64,000 nucleotides of DNA. It comes from Victivallis lenta (GTDB taxonomy: Bacteria; Verrucomicrobiota; Lentisphaeria; Victivallales; Victivallaceae). The translations under genes and the position numbers were made by a program. The notes below the pieces were generated by a model. The model searched no databases. It saw nothing but the letters and a program-made list of their open reading frames with translations, and was not told the origin of the DNA. The stretch is taken from the NCBI RefSeq assembly GCF_009695545.1, contig NZ_VUNS01000018.1:1-64000 (forward strand). The letters run 5' to 3'. This document shows, piece by piece, positions 19,182 to 28,700 of the stretch (within the stretch, counting starts at the first letter, position 1; each line of letters begins with the position of its first letter).

Positions 19182-20096
19182 ATGGGCAAGTTTTTTGGAA
19201 TCAAGGAGATCAAGGCGATTCTTCCGCAGCGCTACCCGATGCTGATGCTCGACCGCGCGGAGCAGCTTTCCGACACGCAGTACGTCGGGCTCAAGAATCT
19301 CTCGATCAATGAAAACTTTTTTCAGGGGCACTTCCCGGGGCACCCGATCATGCCGGGAGTTCTTCAGGTCGAGGCGATGAAGCAGCTCGGCGAGCTGGCG
19401 GTCCGTCCGCTGCTCGATCCGGCCGGCGAGCTCGACGTTTATATGCGGGTGGTCGAGAAGGTCAAGTTCCGCCGTCCGAACAATCCCGGCGACCGGGTCA
19501 GGGTCGAGGCAGAGGTCCTGTCGGTCGAAAACGGAGAAGCGGTCGTGAAGGCGCAGACTTCGAACAACTCCGGCGTGACCTGCGAAGCGAAAATCACCTT
19601 GGCGACGCGGCCGAAATCGGGTGCCTCCGCCATGCCGGTCCTGCATACGGAATTCGACAAGTCCGACGCGACGCCGATGGACGTGACGAAGATCATGTCG
19701 CTCATTCCGCACCGCTACCCGTTCCTGCTGATCGATTATATCGCGAAGGTCGAAGGCGACCATGTCATCGCGGTCAAGAACCTGACCGGCAACGAGGAGA
19801 TTTTTTCTCAGGCGGGCGATTATGCGGTCATGCCGGAGTCGCTGCTGTGTGAAATCACCGCGCAGTCCGGCTGTGCGCTCGTGCTGGCGCGTCCGGGCAA
19901 CGAGGGCAAGCTCGGCTATTTCATGTCGATCGACCGCGCCGAGATTTTCGAGCCGGTCTACCCGGGCGATCAGCTGATCGTCGATATCGAACTGCCGCCG
20001 GCCAAGGGGCGTTTCGGCAAGGGCACCGGTTACATCAAGGTCGGCGAGAAGGTCGTCTTCCAGATTACGCTGATGTTCGCGATCGTCGACGCGTAG
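19182..20096 (+). CDS. fabZ: Tandem two-domain FabZ-type 3-hydroxyacyl-ACP dehydratase
   Basis: 304 residues, twice the normal FabZ length, made of two hotdog domains (about 1-145 and 155-304). Domain 1 has the full active-site segment GHFPGHPIMPGVLQVEAM with the catalytic His and Glu. In domain 2 the aligned segment reads SQAGDYAVMPESLLCEIT: the His position is Gln while the Glu is kept. FabZ active sites combine a His from one subunit and a Glu from the other. The fused pseudo-dimer should therefore keep one working site. AAGGGAAAG precedes ATG 19182. It probably forms an operon with lpxC. Confidence 0.9.
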   Translation: MGKFFGIKEIKAILPQRYPMLMLDRAEQLSDTQYVGLKNLSINENFFQGHFPGHPIMPGVLQVEAMKQLGELAVRPLLDPAGELDVYMRVVEKVKFRRPNNPGDRVRVEAEVLSVENGEAVVKAQTSNNSGVTCEAKITLATRPKSGASAMPVLHTEFDKSDATPMDVTKIMSLIPHRYPFLLIDYIAKVEGDHVIAVKNLTGNEEIFSQAGDYAVMPESLLCEITAQSGCALVLARPGNEGKLGYFMSIDRAEIFEPVYPGDQLIVDIELPPAKGRFGKGTGYIKVGEKVVFQITLMFAIVDA

Positions 20097-20121
20097 AATA
20101 ACTCCAAGCATTCGGAGGAGA

Positions 20122-21426
20122 ATGAGCAAGCTCCCGCGTGTCGTGTCCGCGGCGGATGCCGTTGCGAAGATCGGTTCGGGAGAATCGATCTATATAAGCA
20201 GTTCCGGGTCCGTGCCGCGGGTGCTTGTGGAGGCGCTTTGCGCGCGCGGCCGGAAAGGCGTTCTGCGCAACGTTTTTCTGCGTCACATCCACACCGGGCG
20301 TACGGAGGATTATGCCGCGCCCGAGTTCGAAGGGGTGTTCCGCTCCGAATCGTTTTTCATCGGCGACAATATGCGGCGGCAGGTCCAGCGGGGCGCCGCC
20401 GATTACATTCCCGTCTCTCTGCATGAGACGCAGCAGCTGATCCGCAGGGGCGTGGTCGGCTGCGACGCCGCTTTCATCCAGGTTTCGCCGCCCGGCCGTC
20501 ACGGCCGGGTGTCGTTCGGCATTTCGGTCGATATCGGGCCGGCGGCGATCGAAACCGCCAAATATGTGGTTGCCGTCGTGAATCCGAACATGCCGTACAC
20601 CTACGGCGACGGCGAGATCGAACTCAGCCGGATCGACTGTCTGGTCGAAGACGACTCTCCGCTCGACGAGACCGTTTTTCCGCTGCCGGACGAGATCGAG
20701 CGGGCGATCGGCCGCCACTGTGCGGAACTGGTCGAGGACGGTTCCTGCCTGCAGCTCGGCATCGGCGCGATTCCGAATGCGGTACTGTCGCAGCTGTCGG
20801 ACCGGAAGGATCTCGGCGTCCATACCGAAATGTTTGCGGACGGGCTGCTGCCTCTGGTCGAGGCGGGGGTGGTCAACGGCGCGCGCAAGAAGATCGACCG
20901 CGGCAAAATCGTCGCCTCCTTCCTGATGGGGTCGCGGCGCGTGTTCGAGTTTGCGGACCGGAATCGGATGGTGCGCATGCGCGAGGTGGCCTATACGAAC
21001 GATCCGTTCCGCATCGCCCGGAATCCGAAGGTCGTTGCGATCAATTCCGCGATCCAGATCGATCTGACCGGGCAGGTCTGCGCCGATTCGCTCGGCACGC
21101 GGATGTACTCCGGCGTGGGCGGGCAGCTCGACTTCGTCTACGGCGCCTCGCGTTCGGAGGGCGGCAAGCCGGTCATCGCCATGCCGTCGCGGACGGCGAA
21201 GGGAATCAGCAAGATCGTTCCCGTGCTGGACGCCGGAGCGGGGGTGGTGACGCCCCGGAGCCGCGTCCATTACGTCGTGACGGAGTACGGCGCGGTCGAT
21301 CTTTACGGAAAACCGCTGCAGGAGCGGGCCAGGCTGCTGATCAGCATCGCCCACCCCGATTGCCGCGAGGAGTTGGAGAAAGCGGCGTTTGAACGGTTCG
21401 GAAAATACTTCCTGTACTGGAAATGA
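20122..21426 (+). CDS. Acyl-CoA transferase/hydrolase of the 4-hydroxybutyrate/acetyl-CoA transferase family
   Basis: 434 residues of the CAT1-like single-chain CoA-transferase family. The LGVHTEMFADG segment carries the likely catalytic Glu that forms the enzyme-CoA thioester. GIGAIPNAVL and YSGVGGQLDFVYGASRSEGG are family blocks. Such enzymes move CoA between acetate and butyrate or hydroxybutyrate in fermenters, or hydrolyse acetyl-CoA. The exact substrate cannot be assigned. The pyruvate kinase start lies 13 bp downstream, hinting at joint control of fermentative carbon flow. Confidence 0.88.
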   Translation: MSKLPRVVSAADAVAKIGSGESIYISSSGSVPRVLVEALCARGRKGVLRNVFLRHIHTGRTEDYAAPEFEGVFRSESFFIGDNMRRQVQRGAADYIPVSLHETQQLIRRGVVGCDAAFIQVSPPGRHGRVSFGISVDIGPAAIETAKYVVAVVNPNMPYTYGDGEIELSRIDCLVEDDSPLDETVFPLPDEIERAIGRHCAELVEDGSCLQLGIGAIPNAVLSQLSDRKDLGVHTEMFADGLLPLVEAGVVNGARKKIDRGKIVASFLMGSRRVFEFADRNRMVRMREVAYTNDPFRIARNPKVVAINSAIQIDLTGQVCADSLGTRMYSGVGGQLDFVYGASRSEGGKPVIAMPSRTAKGISKIVPVLDAGAGVVTPRSRVHYVVTEYGAVDLYGKPLQERARLLISIAHPDCREELEKAAFERFGKYFLYWK

Positions 21427-21439
21427 GGAGAGTCAGACA

Positions 21440-22843
21440 ATGAAATTCACGAAGATCGTGGCGACGGTGAACGCGTCGACCTGCACCCCGGAGCTGCTGC
21501 TGGCGCTCTATAAGAACGGCATGGACGTGGTCCGCTTCAACACTGCGCATATGGAGGTCGGCGAAATGGACCGGGCGGTTGCGATGGTCCGCAGGGTTTC
21601 GGACAAGATTGCGATCATGGTCGATACGAAAGGGCCGAATATCCGGACCGCCAACCTGACGGAGCCGCTCGCGCTGAAGCAGGGCGACACCGTCTATATG
21701 ACGGGCGATGCGGTCGAGGCGCCGGCGGGAGTCCAGGTCAATTATCCGGCTTTTGCGGCGGAGGTCGCGCCGGGCAGCCGGATCGTCTGCGACGACGGCG
21801 CCGTCGAGCTGCTGGTTCTGGCCCGCGAGGGGAAAATGCTCAAATGCACGGCGGTCCATGACGGCGTGCTTAAAAACCATAAATCGGTCAATGTGCCGGA
21901 CGTCGAGCTGAATACCGAGGCGCTGACCGAGAAAGACCGTCGCTTTATCGCGAACGCGATCGAGCTTGAGCTCGACTACATTGCGCACTCGTTCGTCCGG
22001 AATGCGGCCGATATCGCGGCCGTGCGCGAACTGCTCGATGCCGGAAAGAGTCCGGTCCGGATCATTGCGAAGATCGAAAACCGTCAGGGAGTGAAGAACA
22101 TCGATGAAATCCTGCGGGCCGCCGACGGGATCATGGTGGCCCGGGGCGACCTCGGCATCGAGATTCCGCTCGAGGAGGTCCCGCTGATCCAGAAGGAGCT
22201 GATCCGCTCCTGCCGGAAGGCCGGCAAGCCGGTCATCACCGCGACGCAGATGCTGCAGAGCATGCAGGAGAATCCGCTGCCGACCCGGGCCGAGGTCAAT
22301 GATGTCGCCAACGCGGTTTACGACGGGACCGACGCGGTCATGCTTTCCGGCGAGACCGCGCAGGGCCGTTATCCGGTCGAGGCGGTCAGCATGATGAACC
22401 GGATCGTCGAGGAGGCCGAAAAATCGTCGGCCGGATTCTTCAACCACATCGACGGCGTCGATACCGGCGGCGACCGCGAGTACGATTTCATGATCCGCAC
22501 CGCAGTCGATGCGGCGGAGCGGCTGCCGATCCGGGCGATCGTCTGCAATACGGCCGAGGGGAAATCCGCGCGCTGCTGCGCGGCCTATCGGCCGCCGGTG
22601 CCGGTCTATGCGCTCTCCTACCGCCGCTGCGTCGTGCGGCAGCTCGCGCTGGTCTACGGCGTTTACGCCGAGTATAATGAGTTCATGGAGAGCACGGTTG
22701 AGCTTTCGAAGGAGACCGCCCGCCGCCTGATTGCCGAAAAACGGCTGAGGCCGGAGGACAAGGTGGTCATGCTGTCGAAAAATTCGCAGGCGCGCGAGAC
22801 GAACAATCTGCTCTGTCTCGGCGAGGTCCGCGAATTCGTCTGA
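21440..22843 (+). CDS. pyk: Pyruvate kinase, divergent N-terminal site
   Basis: 467 residues, close to the usual length. It should convert PEP + ADP to pyruvate + ATP. DTKGPNIRT, IAKIENRQGV, MVARGDLGIEIP and TATQMLQSM are typical catalytic blocks. The start of the barrel is unusual: the common IGPAS is VNAST, and RLNFSHG is RFNTAHM, so the Ser that helps bind K+ is Ala. GAGGAG nine bases before ATG 21440 fixes the start; a longer frame from 21389 overlaps the upstream gene. The cation needs may differ from classical enzymes. Confidence 0.9.
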   Translation: MKFTKIVATVNASTCTPELLLALYKNGMDVVRFNTAHMEVGEMDRAVAMVRRVSDKIAIMVDTKGPNIRTANLTEPLALKQGDTVYMTGDAVEAPAGVQVNYPAFAAEVAPGSRIVCDDGAVELLVLAREGKMLKCTAVHDGVLKNHKSVNVPDVELNTEALTEKDRRFIANAIELELDYIAHSFVRNAADIAAVRELLDAGKSPVRIIAKIENRQGVKNIDEILRAADGIMVARGDLGIEIPLEEVPLIQKELIRSCRKAGKPVITATQMLQSMQENPLPTRAEVNDVANAVYDGTDAVMLSGETAQGRYPVEAVSMMNRIVEEAEKSSAGFFNHIDGVDTGGDREYDFMIRTAVDAAERLPIRAIVCNTAEGKSARCCAAYRPPVPVYALSYRRCVVRQLALVYGVYAEYNEFMESTVELSKETARRLIAEKRLRPEDKVVMLSKNSQARETNNLLCLGEVREFV

Positions 22844-22883
22844 GTTCCGTGACCGTTGAACCCCGACGGGAAAGGTGCGAATC

Positions 22884-23903
22884 ATGGGAGAGAGGTACGA
22901 AGAGACGGAGTGCATGCGCTATGCCGGGAGCATGGCGCAGCTTGCCGACGCGCGGCTGATGGCGCTGGAGGAGGGGAACGGGCGCGGTGACCGGGTCATC
23001 GCATTCCGGAACGGTTCCGGGCTCGCCTTCACCGTGTCGCCGGACCGCGGCATGGATCTGGTGGATTGCTCGTTCGGCGGGATTCCGCTGGTGTTTCGTT
23101 CGCAGACCGGTTATTCCGCCGGGGCGCGCCACGAAGCGTCCGGAAAAGGGTGGCTGCGGAACTGGCAGGGCGGATTGATGACGACTGCCGGACTCCGCAA
23201 TGTCGGGGCGGCGAACGGGGAGTTCGGCCTTCACGGACGCATTTCGAATCTTGCGGCCGAGGATGTCGGCATCCGGCGCGGCTGGGAAGGCGGGCGCTAT
23301 CGGCTGGAGGCGTCGGGCACGTTGCGGGAATGCGCGATGTTCGGGGAGCACCTCGAGCTTTGCCGCACGATTTCGACCGGGCTCGGAGAGAATGTGATCC
23401 GGCTGCACGACCGGGTGACGAACCGCTCCTGCCGGGAGGACTACCTGCAGATTCTGTATCATTGCAACCTCGGTTATCCGTTCGCGTCGCCGGAACTGGT
23501 GTTCGACGTGGAGGCGCACGAGGTGATTCCGCGCGACGCAGAGGCCGCGGCGGGGCTGGCCGGGTGGGACCGCCTCGACGAGCCGCGGGCGGATTACCGG
23601 GAGCAGTGCTTCTACCACCGCCTGCCGGCCGGACCGGACGGCATGGCCGGGATTGCGGTGGAAAATCCGGCGCTCGGAATCCGTCTCCGGATCGAATATT
23701 CGGCCGGGACGCTGCCGAATTTCGTGCAGTGGAAAAACTGTCTTTCGGGAGGATACGCGCTCGGACTCGAGCCGACCAACGCGAGTGTGCTGGGCAGGGC
23801 GGCGGACATCGGGAACGGAACGGCCCGGAAAATTCAGCCGGGAGAAAGCGTCGAGTTCGACCTGATTTTCCGTTTCGAACATCGTTTGCCTGTACGCCCG
23901 TGA
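22884..23903 (+). CDS. DUF4432 / aldose-1-epimerase-like protein
   Basis: 339 residues with the galactose-mutarotase beta-sandwich pattern of the DUF4432 family. Recognisable parts are FTVSPDRGMDLVDCSFGGIP early, the GLHGRISNL His segment, and YHCNLGYP in the middle. Members are thought to isomerise or epimerise sugars in the cytosol, but activity has been shown for few. ATG 22884 has GGGAAAGG 8 bases upstream. It follows pyk closely and may be its last operon partner. Confidence 0.8.
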   Translation: MGERYEETECMRYAGSMAQLADARLMALEEGNGRGDRVIAFRNGSGLAFTVSPDRGMDLVDCSFGGIPLVFRSQTGYSAGARHEASGKGWLRNWQGGLMTTAGLRNVGAANGEFGLHGRISNLAAEDVGIRRGWEGGRYRLEASGTLRECAMFGEHLELCRTISTGLGENVIRLHDRVTNRSCREDYLQILYHCNLGYPFASPELVFDVEAHEVIPRDAEAAAGLAGWDRLDEPRADYREQCFYHRLPAGPDGMAGIAVENPALGIRLRIEYSAGTLPNFVQWKNCLSGGYALGLEPTNASVLGRAADIGNGTARKIQPGESVEFDLIFRFEHRLPVRP

Positions 23904-24026
23904 AGGCGGCTCACCCGCCGTCGGCGTCCTCTCCCGCGAAAGCTGCCTGTTCCGGTACGGACTTCGAGGGGGCCTTCCCCCAGGCCCCCGGGTCCTGAAA
24001 CGCGATCGTTTCGCTTTTCCTGGCGG

Positions 24027-25226
24027 TTACTGCCGGTACATGACCGGGAAGGTTCCCTTTTCCGCCCGTCCGGTCGGCACGTCAAGCGCCCCGGCCCGGT
24101 CGACCAGCCCCCAGCGCCGCGAGAACGGCCAGAAGGCGACCCACGCCCGGCCGACCAGGTTCCGGCGCGGCACGGCGCCGAAAAAGCGGCTGTCGAGGCT
24201 GAACTGCGAATTGTCGCCCATCATGAAATAATGGTCCTTCGGAACCACGTACTCCTGCTGCGGGGAAGCGATGAGGCTCCCCATTCCGCCCAGATGCCCC
24301 TGATAGCCGCCTTTGCCGCTGTACAGTTTTTCGAAGGCCGGCTCGATTTCGTAGACCGGGCGGAACTTCTCTTCGCCCGCCGGTTTGATCATAAGGACAT
24401 TGCCGACGATTTTCAGCGTATCGCCGGGCAGCCCGACCAGCCGCTTGATATAGAAGAAGCCGCTGAGATCCGCGAGCTTGCGCCCGTCGGCCTCGAGTCC
24501 CTCGGTCGTGAACACCATGACGTCGCCGCGCCTGAGCGGCGTCAGGTAGATGCTCCAGCGTTCGACGAACAGATGGTCTCCCATCGACAGGTAGCCGTCC
24601 GCCAGCTTCTCGCCCGGCCTGTAGCTCCTCCCGGCCTCGAGGTCGGCGTATTCGATGACTTTGCGCTCGTCGCCGGGGAGCTTGTACTTTGTCCCCCCGA
24701 TCGTGAAAGAGGTCGAATCGGCCAGCATGCTGCCGGCGGCGCGGAACGAGTTGACGTCCAGTTCGCCCGGCGTTTTGATCGTCGCCTCGGCGCGGCGGGT
24801 CGAAAAAAGCAGCCAGTCGAGCGGCCCCGGCAGCTTGCCCAGCAGCGGATTCGTGCTGCGCCCGCCGTCGATGTAGTGGATTCCGTACAGCGTCGGCTGC
24901 ATGCTGCTGGTCGGAATACGGAACGGCTGCAGGAACAGCGCGCGGATGCCGAATGCGACCGCGCCGACCACGAGCAGCAGGTCGAGCAGTCCGCGGATGG
25001 CCTGGTGGCGGTACGGCGGCGCCGCCTTGCGGAACCGCGATGCGAATTCGTCATACCGCCGGCCGCACTCCGCCGCCGGAACGGCTTTCATGTCTCCGAG
25101 CAGCGCATCGAGCTCCCGTTTCGCCTCGGCGCCGAGCAGGTCGTCGTCGTTGTGACGGCAGAGCCGGATTTCGGTTCTGAGCTTCGTCAGCTTCTTCCTG
25201 GCGCAATGCTTCTGCCAGAACGTCAT
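24027..25226 (-). CDS. lepB: Signal peptidase I
   Basis: 399 residues. It cleaves signal peptides of exported proteins at the membrane. One transmembrane helix (LLDLLLVVGAVAFGIRALF) is followed by the catalytic Ser in PTSSMQPTL and the catalytic Lys in FYIKRLVGLPGD. FMMGDNSQFSLDSRFFG is the conserved late box. The N-terminal cytosolic part (about 90 residues) is longer than in minimal enzymes. It lies 12 bp downstream of lepA, the classic lepA-lepB pair. The many secreted enzymes in this window are likely clients. Confidence 0.95.
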   Translation of the reverse strand: MTFWQKHCARKKLTKLRTEIRLCRHNDDDLLGAEAKRELDALLGDMKAVPAAECGRRYDEFASRFRKAAPPYRHQAIRGLLDLLLVVGAVAFGIRALFLQPFRIPTSSMQPTLYGIHYIDGGRSTNPLLGKLPGPLDWLLFSTRRAEATIKTPGELDVNSFRAAGSMLADSTSFTIGGTKYKLPGDERKVIEYADLEAGRSYRPGEKLADGYLSMGDHLFVERWSIYLTPLRRGDVMVFTTEGLEADGRKLADLSGFFYIKRLVGLPGDTLKIVGNVLMIKPAGEEKFRPVYEIEPAFEKLYSGKGGYQGHLGGMGSLIASPQQEYVVPKDHYFMMGDNSQFSLDSRFFGAVPRRNLVGRAWVAFWPFSRRWGLVDRAGALDVPTGRAEKGTFPVMYRQ

Positions 25227-25238
25227 GATCCGGACTCC

Positions 25239-27050
25239 TCAGCTATTGGTTTCGGTCGCTTTCAGTACGGCCACGAACGCTTCCTGCGGGATATTGACCT
25301 GGCCGATCTGCTTCATGCGCTTCTTGCCTTCCTTCTGCTTTTCGAGCAGCTTGCGCTTTCGCGTGATGTCGCCGCCGTAGCATTTGGCCAGCACGTCCTT
25401 GCGCATCGCCCGGATGCTTTCGCGGGCGATGACTTTGCCGCCGACCGCCGCCTGGATCGCGATCTGGAACATCTGCGGCGGAATCACGTCCTTCAGCCGC
25501 TCGGCCAGCTGGCGGCCGCGGCCGTAGGCCATGTCGGTGTGGACGATCGAGCTGAAGGCGTCGACCGGCTCGCCGTTGACCAGGATGTCGAGCTTGACGA
25601 GCTTGTCGGCACGGTACCCGGCCGGTTCGTAGTCCATGCTGCCGTAGCCGCGCGTCATCGATTTGAGCTTGTCGTGGAAATCGATCAGGATTTCGTGCAT
25701 CGGGATTTCGGCGGTGATGATGACGTGCCTTGCATCGACCGAAACCGTGTTCGTGCAGATTCCGCGCTTGCTCATCACGAGGTTCATGACATCCCCGATG
25801 TATTCGGAGGGGATCATGATGTGGCAGTTGATGATCGGCTCCTCAATTCGTTCGATGCCGGACGGGTCCGGCAGGAACACCGGGTTGTCGACCGGAATCA
25901 TCTCGCCGGATTTCATGTAGACGTTGTAGATGACCGACGGATAGGTAGCGATGATGTCGCAGTTGTATTCGCGCCTCAGCCGTTCCTGGATGATCTCCAT
26001 GTGCAGCAGCCCGAGGAAGCCGCAGCGGAAGCCGAAGCCGAGCGCGGCCGACGTCTCGGCCTGGTACAGGAACGCCGCGTCGTTCAGCTGGAGCTTGCCC
26101 ATGCTGGCCTTCAGCTGTTCATAGTCGGCCGTGTCGATCGGGTAGATGCCGGAGAACACCATCGGCCGCACCTCCTTGAAGCCGGGCAGCGGCTCCGGGC
26201 ACGGGTCCTTGACGTCGGTGATCGTGTCGCCCATCTTCGTGTCCGACGGGCTTTTGAGGTTCGGCAGCAGGTAGCCGACGCTGCCGGCGGTCAGCTCGTC
26301 CGCCGCTCGCATTTCGGGGCTGAAGAAACCGACTTCCTTGACTTCGCTCTCGATTCCGTTGTTGAAAAGCCGGATCCGGGTGCCGCGCCGGAAGGTGCCG
26401 TTTTTGACGCGGACGTAGTTGACCACGCCGCGGTAGGTGTCGTAATTCGAGTCGAAGATGAGCGCCGCCGTGCCCGGGATATCGAGCAGTTCCGGGTGCG
26501 GAATCCGGCTGACCACGGCTTCGAGCAGCTCCTTCACGCCTTCGCCGGTCTTGCCGGAGACGCAGAGGGCCTCTTCACGCGGCAGGGCGAGCACCTCCTC
26601 CATCTGTTCGTAGCAGAGTTCGAGGTTCGCGGCGGGCAGGTCGATCTTGTTGATGACCGGGATGACCTTCAAATTCTGCTTGAAGGCGAGGTTCACATTT
26701 GCGACGGTCTGCGCCTGCACGCCCTGCGTCGCGTCGATGAGCAGGAGCGCCCCCTCGCATGCGCCGAGGGAACGCGAAACCTCATAGGCGAAGTCCACGT
26801 GTCCCGGGGTGTCGATCAGATTCAGCTCGTAGGTGTTGCCGTCTCCTGCCGCGTACTCCATGCGGACCGGGTGGGATTTGATCGTGATGCCGCGTTCGCG
26901 TTCGAGATCCATCCCGTCCAGCAGCTGCTCCTGAAGATCACGCTTGGCTACCGTGCCGGTCAGTTCGAGCAGGCGGTCGGCCAGCGTCGATTTTCCGTGG
27001 TCGATATGCGCGATGATGCAGAAATTTCGAATCAGTTCCAGTTTTGCCAT
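25239..27050 (-). CDS. lepA: Elongation factor 4 (translational GTPase LepA)
   Basis: 603 residues from ATG 27050, the usual size. LepA is a ribosome-binding GTPase that helps translation under stress. The G1 motif AHIDHGKST, DTPGHVDF (G3) and NKIDLPAAN (G4) are visible, and the C-terminal LepA-specific domain ends near VAVLKATETNS. The reading frame extends 64 codons upstream but that part is AT-rich non-coding DNA. GGAAACAAT precedes the chosen ATG. Confidence 0.96.
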   Translation of the reverse strand: MAKLELIRNFCIIAHIDHGKSTLADRLLELTGTVAKRDLQEQLLDGMDLERERGITIKSHPVRMEYAAGDGNTYELNLIDTPGHVDFAYEVSRSLGACEGALLLIDATQGVQAQTVANVNLAFKQNLKVIPVINKIDLPAANLELCYEQMEEVLALPREEALCVSGKTGEGVKELLEAVVSRIPHPELLDIPGTAALIFDSNYDTYRGVVNYVRVKNGTFRRGTRIRLFNNGIESEVKEVGFFSPEMRAADELTAGSVGYLLPNLKSPSDTKMGDTITDVKDPCPEPLPGFKEVRPMVFSGIYPIDTADYEQLKASMGKLQLNDAAFLYQAETSAALGFGFRCGFLGLLHMEIIQERLRREYNCDIIATYPSVIYNVYMKSGEMIPVDNPVFLPDPSGIERIEEPIINCHIMIPSEYIGDVMNLVMSKRGICTNTVSVDARHVIITAEIPMHEILIDFHDKLKSMTRGYGSMDYEPAGYRADKLVKLDILVNGEPVDAFSSIVHTDMAYGRGRQLAERLKDVIPPQMFQIAIQAAVGGKVIARESIRAMRKDVLAKCYGGDITRKRKLLEKQKEGKKRMKQIGQVNIPQEAFVAVLKATETNS

Positions 27051-27134
27051 ATTGTTTCCGAGGTGCAAGTATCGAATATCCGTATTATCGTCAGGTAATA
27101 TAGCACTTTTTCCCCGGTAAAACAACTTTTCGTT

Positions 27135-27163
27135 TTGCGAAAACCGGAATTTCGTGGTATTAT
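27135..27163 (+). promoter_or_regulatory. Promoter of the lipase-folB-flavin reductase-mutS operon
   Basis: TTGCGA (27135-27140), 17 bp, TATTAT (27158-27163), about 50 bp before the lipoprotein gene in the divergent gap with lepA. Confidence 0.6.
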
Positions 27164-27214
27164 ATAAAGATTGCACCCGATTTTGAAGTTTTCCCTGAAA
27201 TGAAAAGGAGCGGG

Positions 27215-28690
27215 ATGAAGCCGATACACGCCGTTTTCGCACTGTTTCTGCTGCTCGTGCTCGCCGGCTGCGCAGCTTCGCCGGTCGGTTCGTACCAGTC
27301 GACCGCCGTGAGTAATTCGATCCTGAACAGCGAACTCGCGCTCGCCGCCCGCTCCTATGAGGGAATCGACCGGAATCCGGTTGTCATCATCCACGGCTTT
27401 CTCGGGGCGCGGCTCGCGGACCCGGCCGGGCCGGTCTGGGGCAATTTCTCGACCGCGACTTTTTCGGATGCGAATCTGAAGGCGCTCGGGCTGCCGATGG
27501 AGATCGGAAAACCGCTCGCCGCGCTCGTCTCCCCGTCGGTCCCTGCCGGAATTCTCGACGATGCCGAGATCCGTTTCGCCGGTTTCACGTTCCGCCAGCC
27601 CGGCTACGGCCTGGCCGTGGACCGGCTTGTGAAGGCCGGCTACGTCGACGGCAGCCGTCCGCTGCCGCGCGGCAGGAAGCACCCGAATCTGTTCAGCTTC
27701 GCCTACGACTGGCGGCGGGACCTGCCGGAGAGCGCCGCGAAGCTGCACGAATTTCTGCTCGAAAAGCGCAGATATCTGCAGGAGCTCTACGAAGCGGAGT
27801 ACGGCGTCCGGGATTACGATGTTCAGTTCGACCTCGTCGCACACTCCATGGGCGGGCTGCTGGCCCGCTACTACCTGATGTACGGCGACCAGGATCTGCC
27901 GCATGACCCCGAGAAGCTGCCGGAACTTGACTGGCGCGGCTGCCTGATGGTTGACAAGCTGCTGGTGGTCGGCACGCCGAACGACGGCTATCTCGACACG
28001 TTCCGCGAGCTGGTCGAGGGGCTCGTGCTGGTGCCGGGTGCGCCGCGGCTGCCGTCCGGCATTCTGGCGACTTTCCCGAGTTACTACCAGATGCTGCCGG
28101 GGGCGTCGGGCGGAACGGTCGCCTTCGAGCTCAGCGGCGGCGCGGGGCTTGCGGCCTACGACCTTTTCAACCCGAATGCGTGGCTCCAGAACAAATGGGG
28201 ACTCGGCGACCCGGCCAACGACCGTTACTGGAAGCTCGTGATTCCGGATGCGGAGTCGAAGACGCCGGAGGAACGCCGCCTCATCGCGCGGGACCACCTG
28301 ATCAAATGCCTCGTCCGCGCCTGGCAGTTCCGCCGCGCGCTGTCGGTTCCCTCCGCGCCGCCCGAGAACTGCCTGCTCTATCTTTTTGCGGGCGACGCGG
28401 TCGATACCGCGGCGGTCATCCGGGTCGGCGCCGACGGCAGGCTGCTCGAGACCGAATACAGCGCCGGCGACGGCAAGGTGCTGGTTTCGAGCGCGCGGTT
28501 CGACAGCAAGACGCGGGAGATTAAAATGCCGCCCTTTTCGCGGTCGCCGATCGAATGGCGCGCCGTGTATCACATCGGCGCGGCGCATATGGGATTCTTT
28601 GCGAGCGACGCCTTCTGGAAAAACGCCCGCTACAATTTGCTCATGCAGCCGACGCCGGAGCAGCGGGTGCGTTACAAACTCAACGAATGA
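27215..28690 (+). CDS. LCAT-like alpha/beta-hydrolase lipoprotein
   Basis: 491 residues. The N-terminus MKPIHAVFALF...LAGC is a lipoprotein signal with the lipobox Cys near residue 20. The hydrolase core follows: VVIIHGFLGAR (oxyanion region) and VAHSMGGLLARYY with the nucleophile Ser. This pattern matches the lecithin:cholesterol acyltransferase/lipase group, whose members act on lipids. It should sit on the periplasmic side of a membrane. AAAAGGAG just before ATG 27215 decides the start over ATG 27200. It is the first gene of an operon ending in mutS. Confidence 0.8.
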   Translation: MKPIHAVFALFLLLVLAGCAASPVGSYQSTAVSNSILNSELALAARSYEGIDRNPVVIIHGFLGARLADPAGPVWGNFSTATFSDANLKALGLPMEIGKPLAALVSPSVPAGILDDAEIRFAGFTFRQPGYGLAVDRLVKAGYVDGSRPLPRGRKHPNLFSFAYDWRRDLPESAAKLHEFLLEKRRYLQELYEAEYGVRDYDVQFDLVAHSMGGLLARYYLMYGDQDLPHDPEKLPELDWRGCLMVDKLLVVGTPNDGYLDTFRELVEGLVLVPGAPRLPSGILATFPSYYQMLPGASGGTVAFELSGGAGLAAYDLFNPNAWLQNKWGLGDPANDRYWKLVIPDAESKTPEERRLIARDHLIKCLVRAWQFRRALSVPSAPPENCLLYLFAGDAVDTAAVIRVGADGRLLETEYSAGDGKVLVSSARFDSKTREIKMPPFSRSPIEWRAVYHIGAAHMGFFASDAFWKNARYNLLMQPTPEQRVRYKLNE

Positions 28691-28700
28691 CGGATTTTTT

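Noticed and set aside
24231-27098. A 955-codon plus-strand open frame
   Set aside because: It runs antisense to lepB and lepA, both of which have clear motifs. The shadow has no domain.
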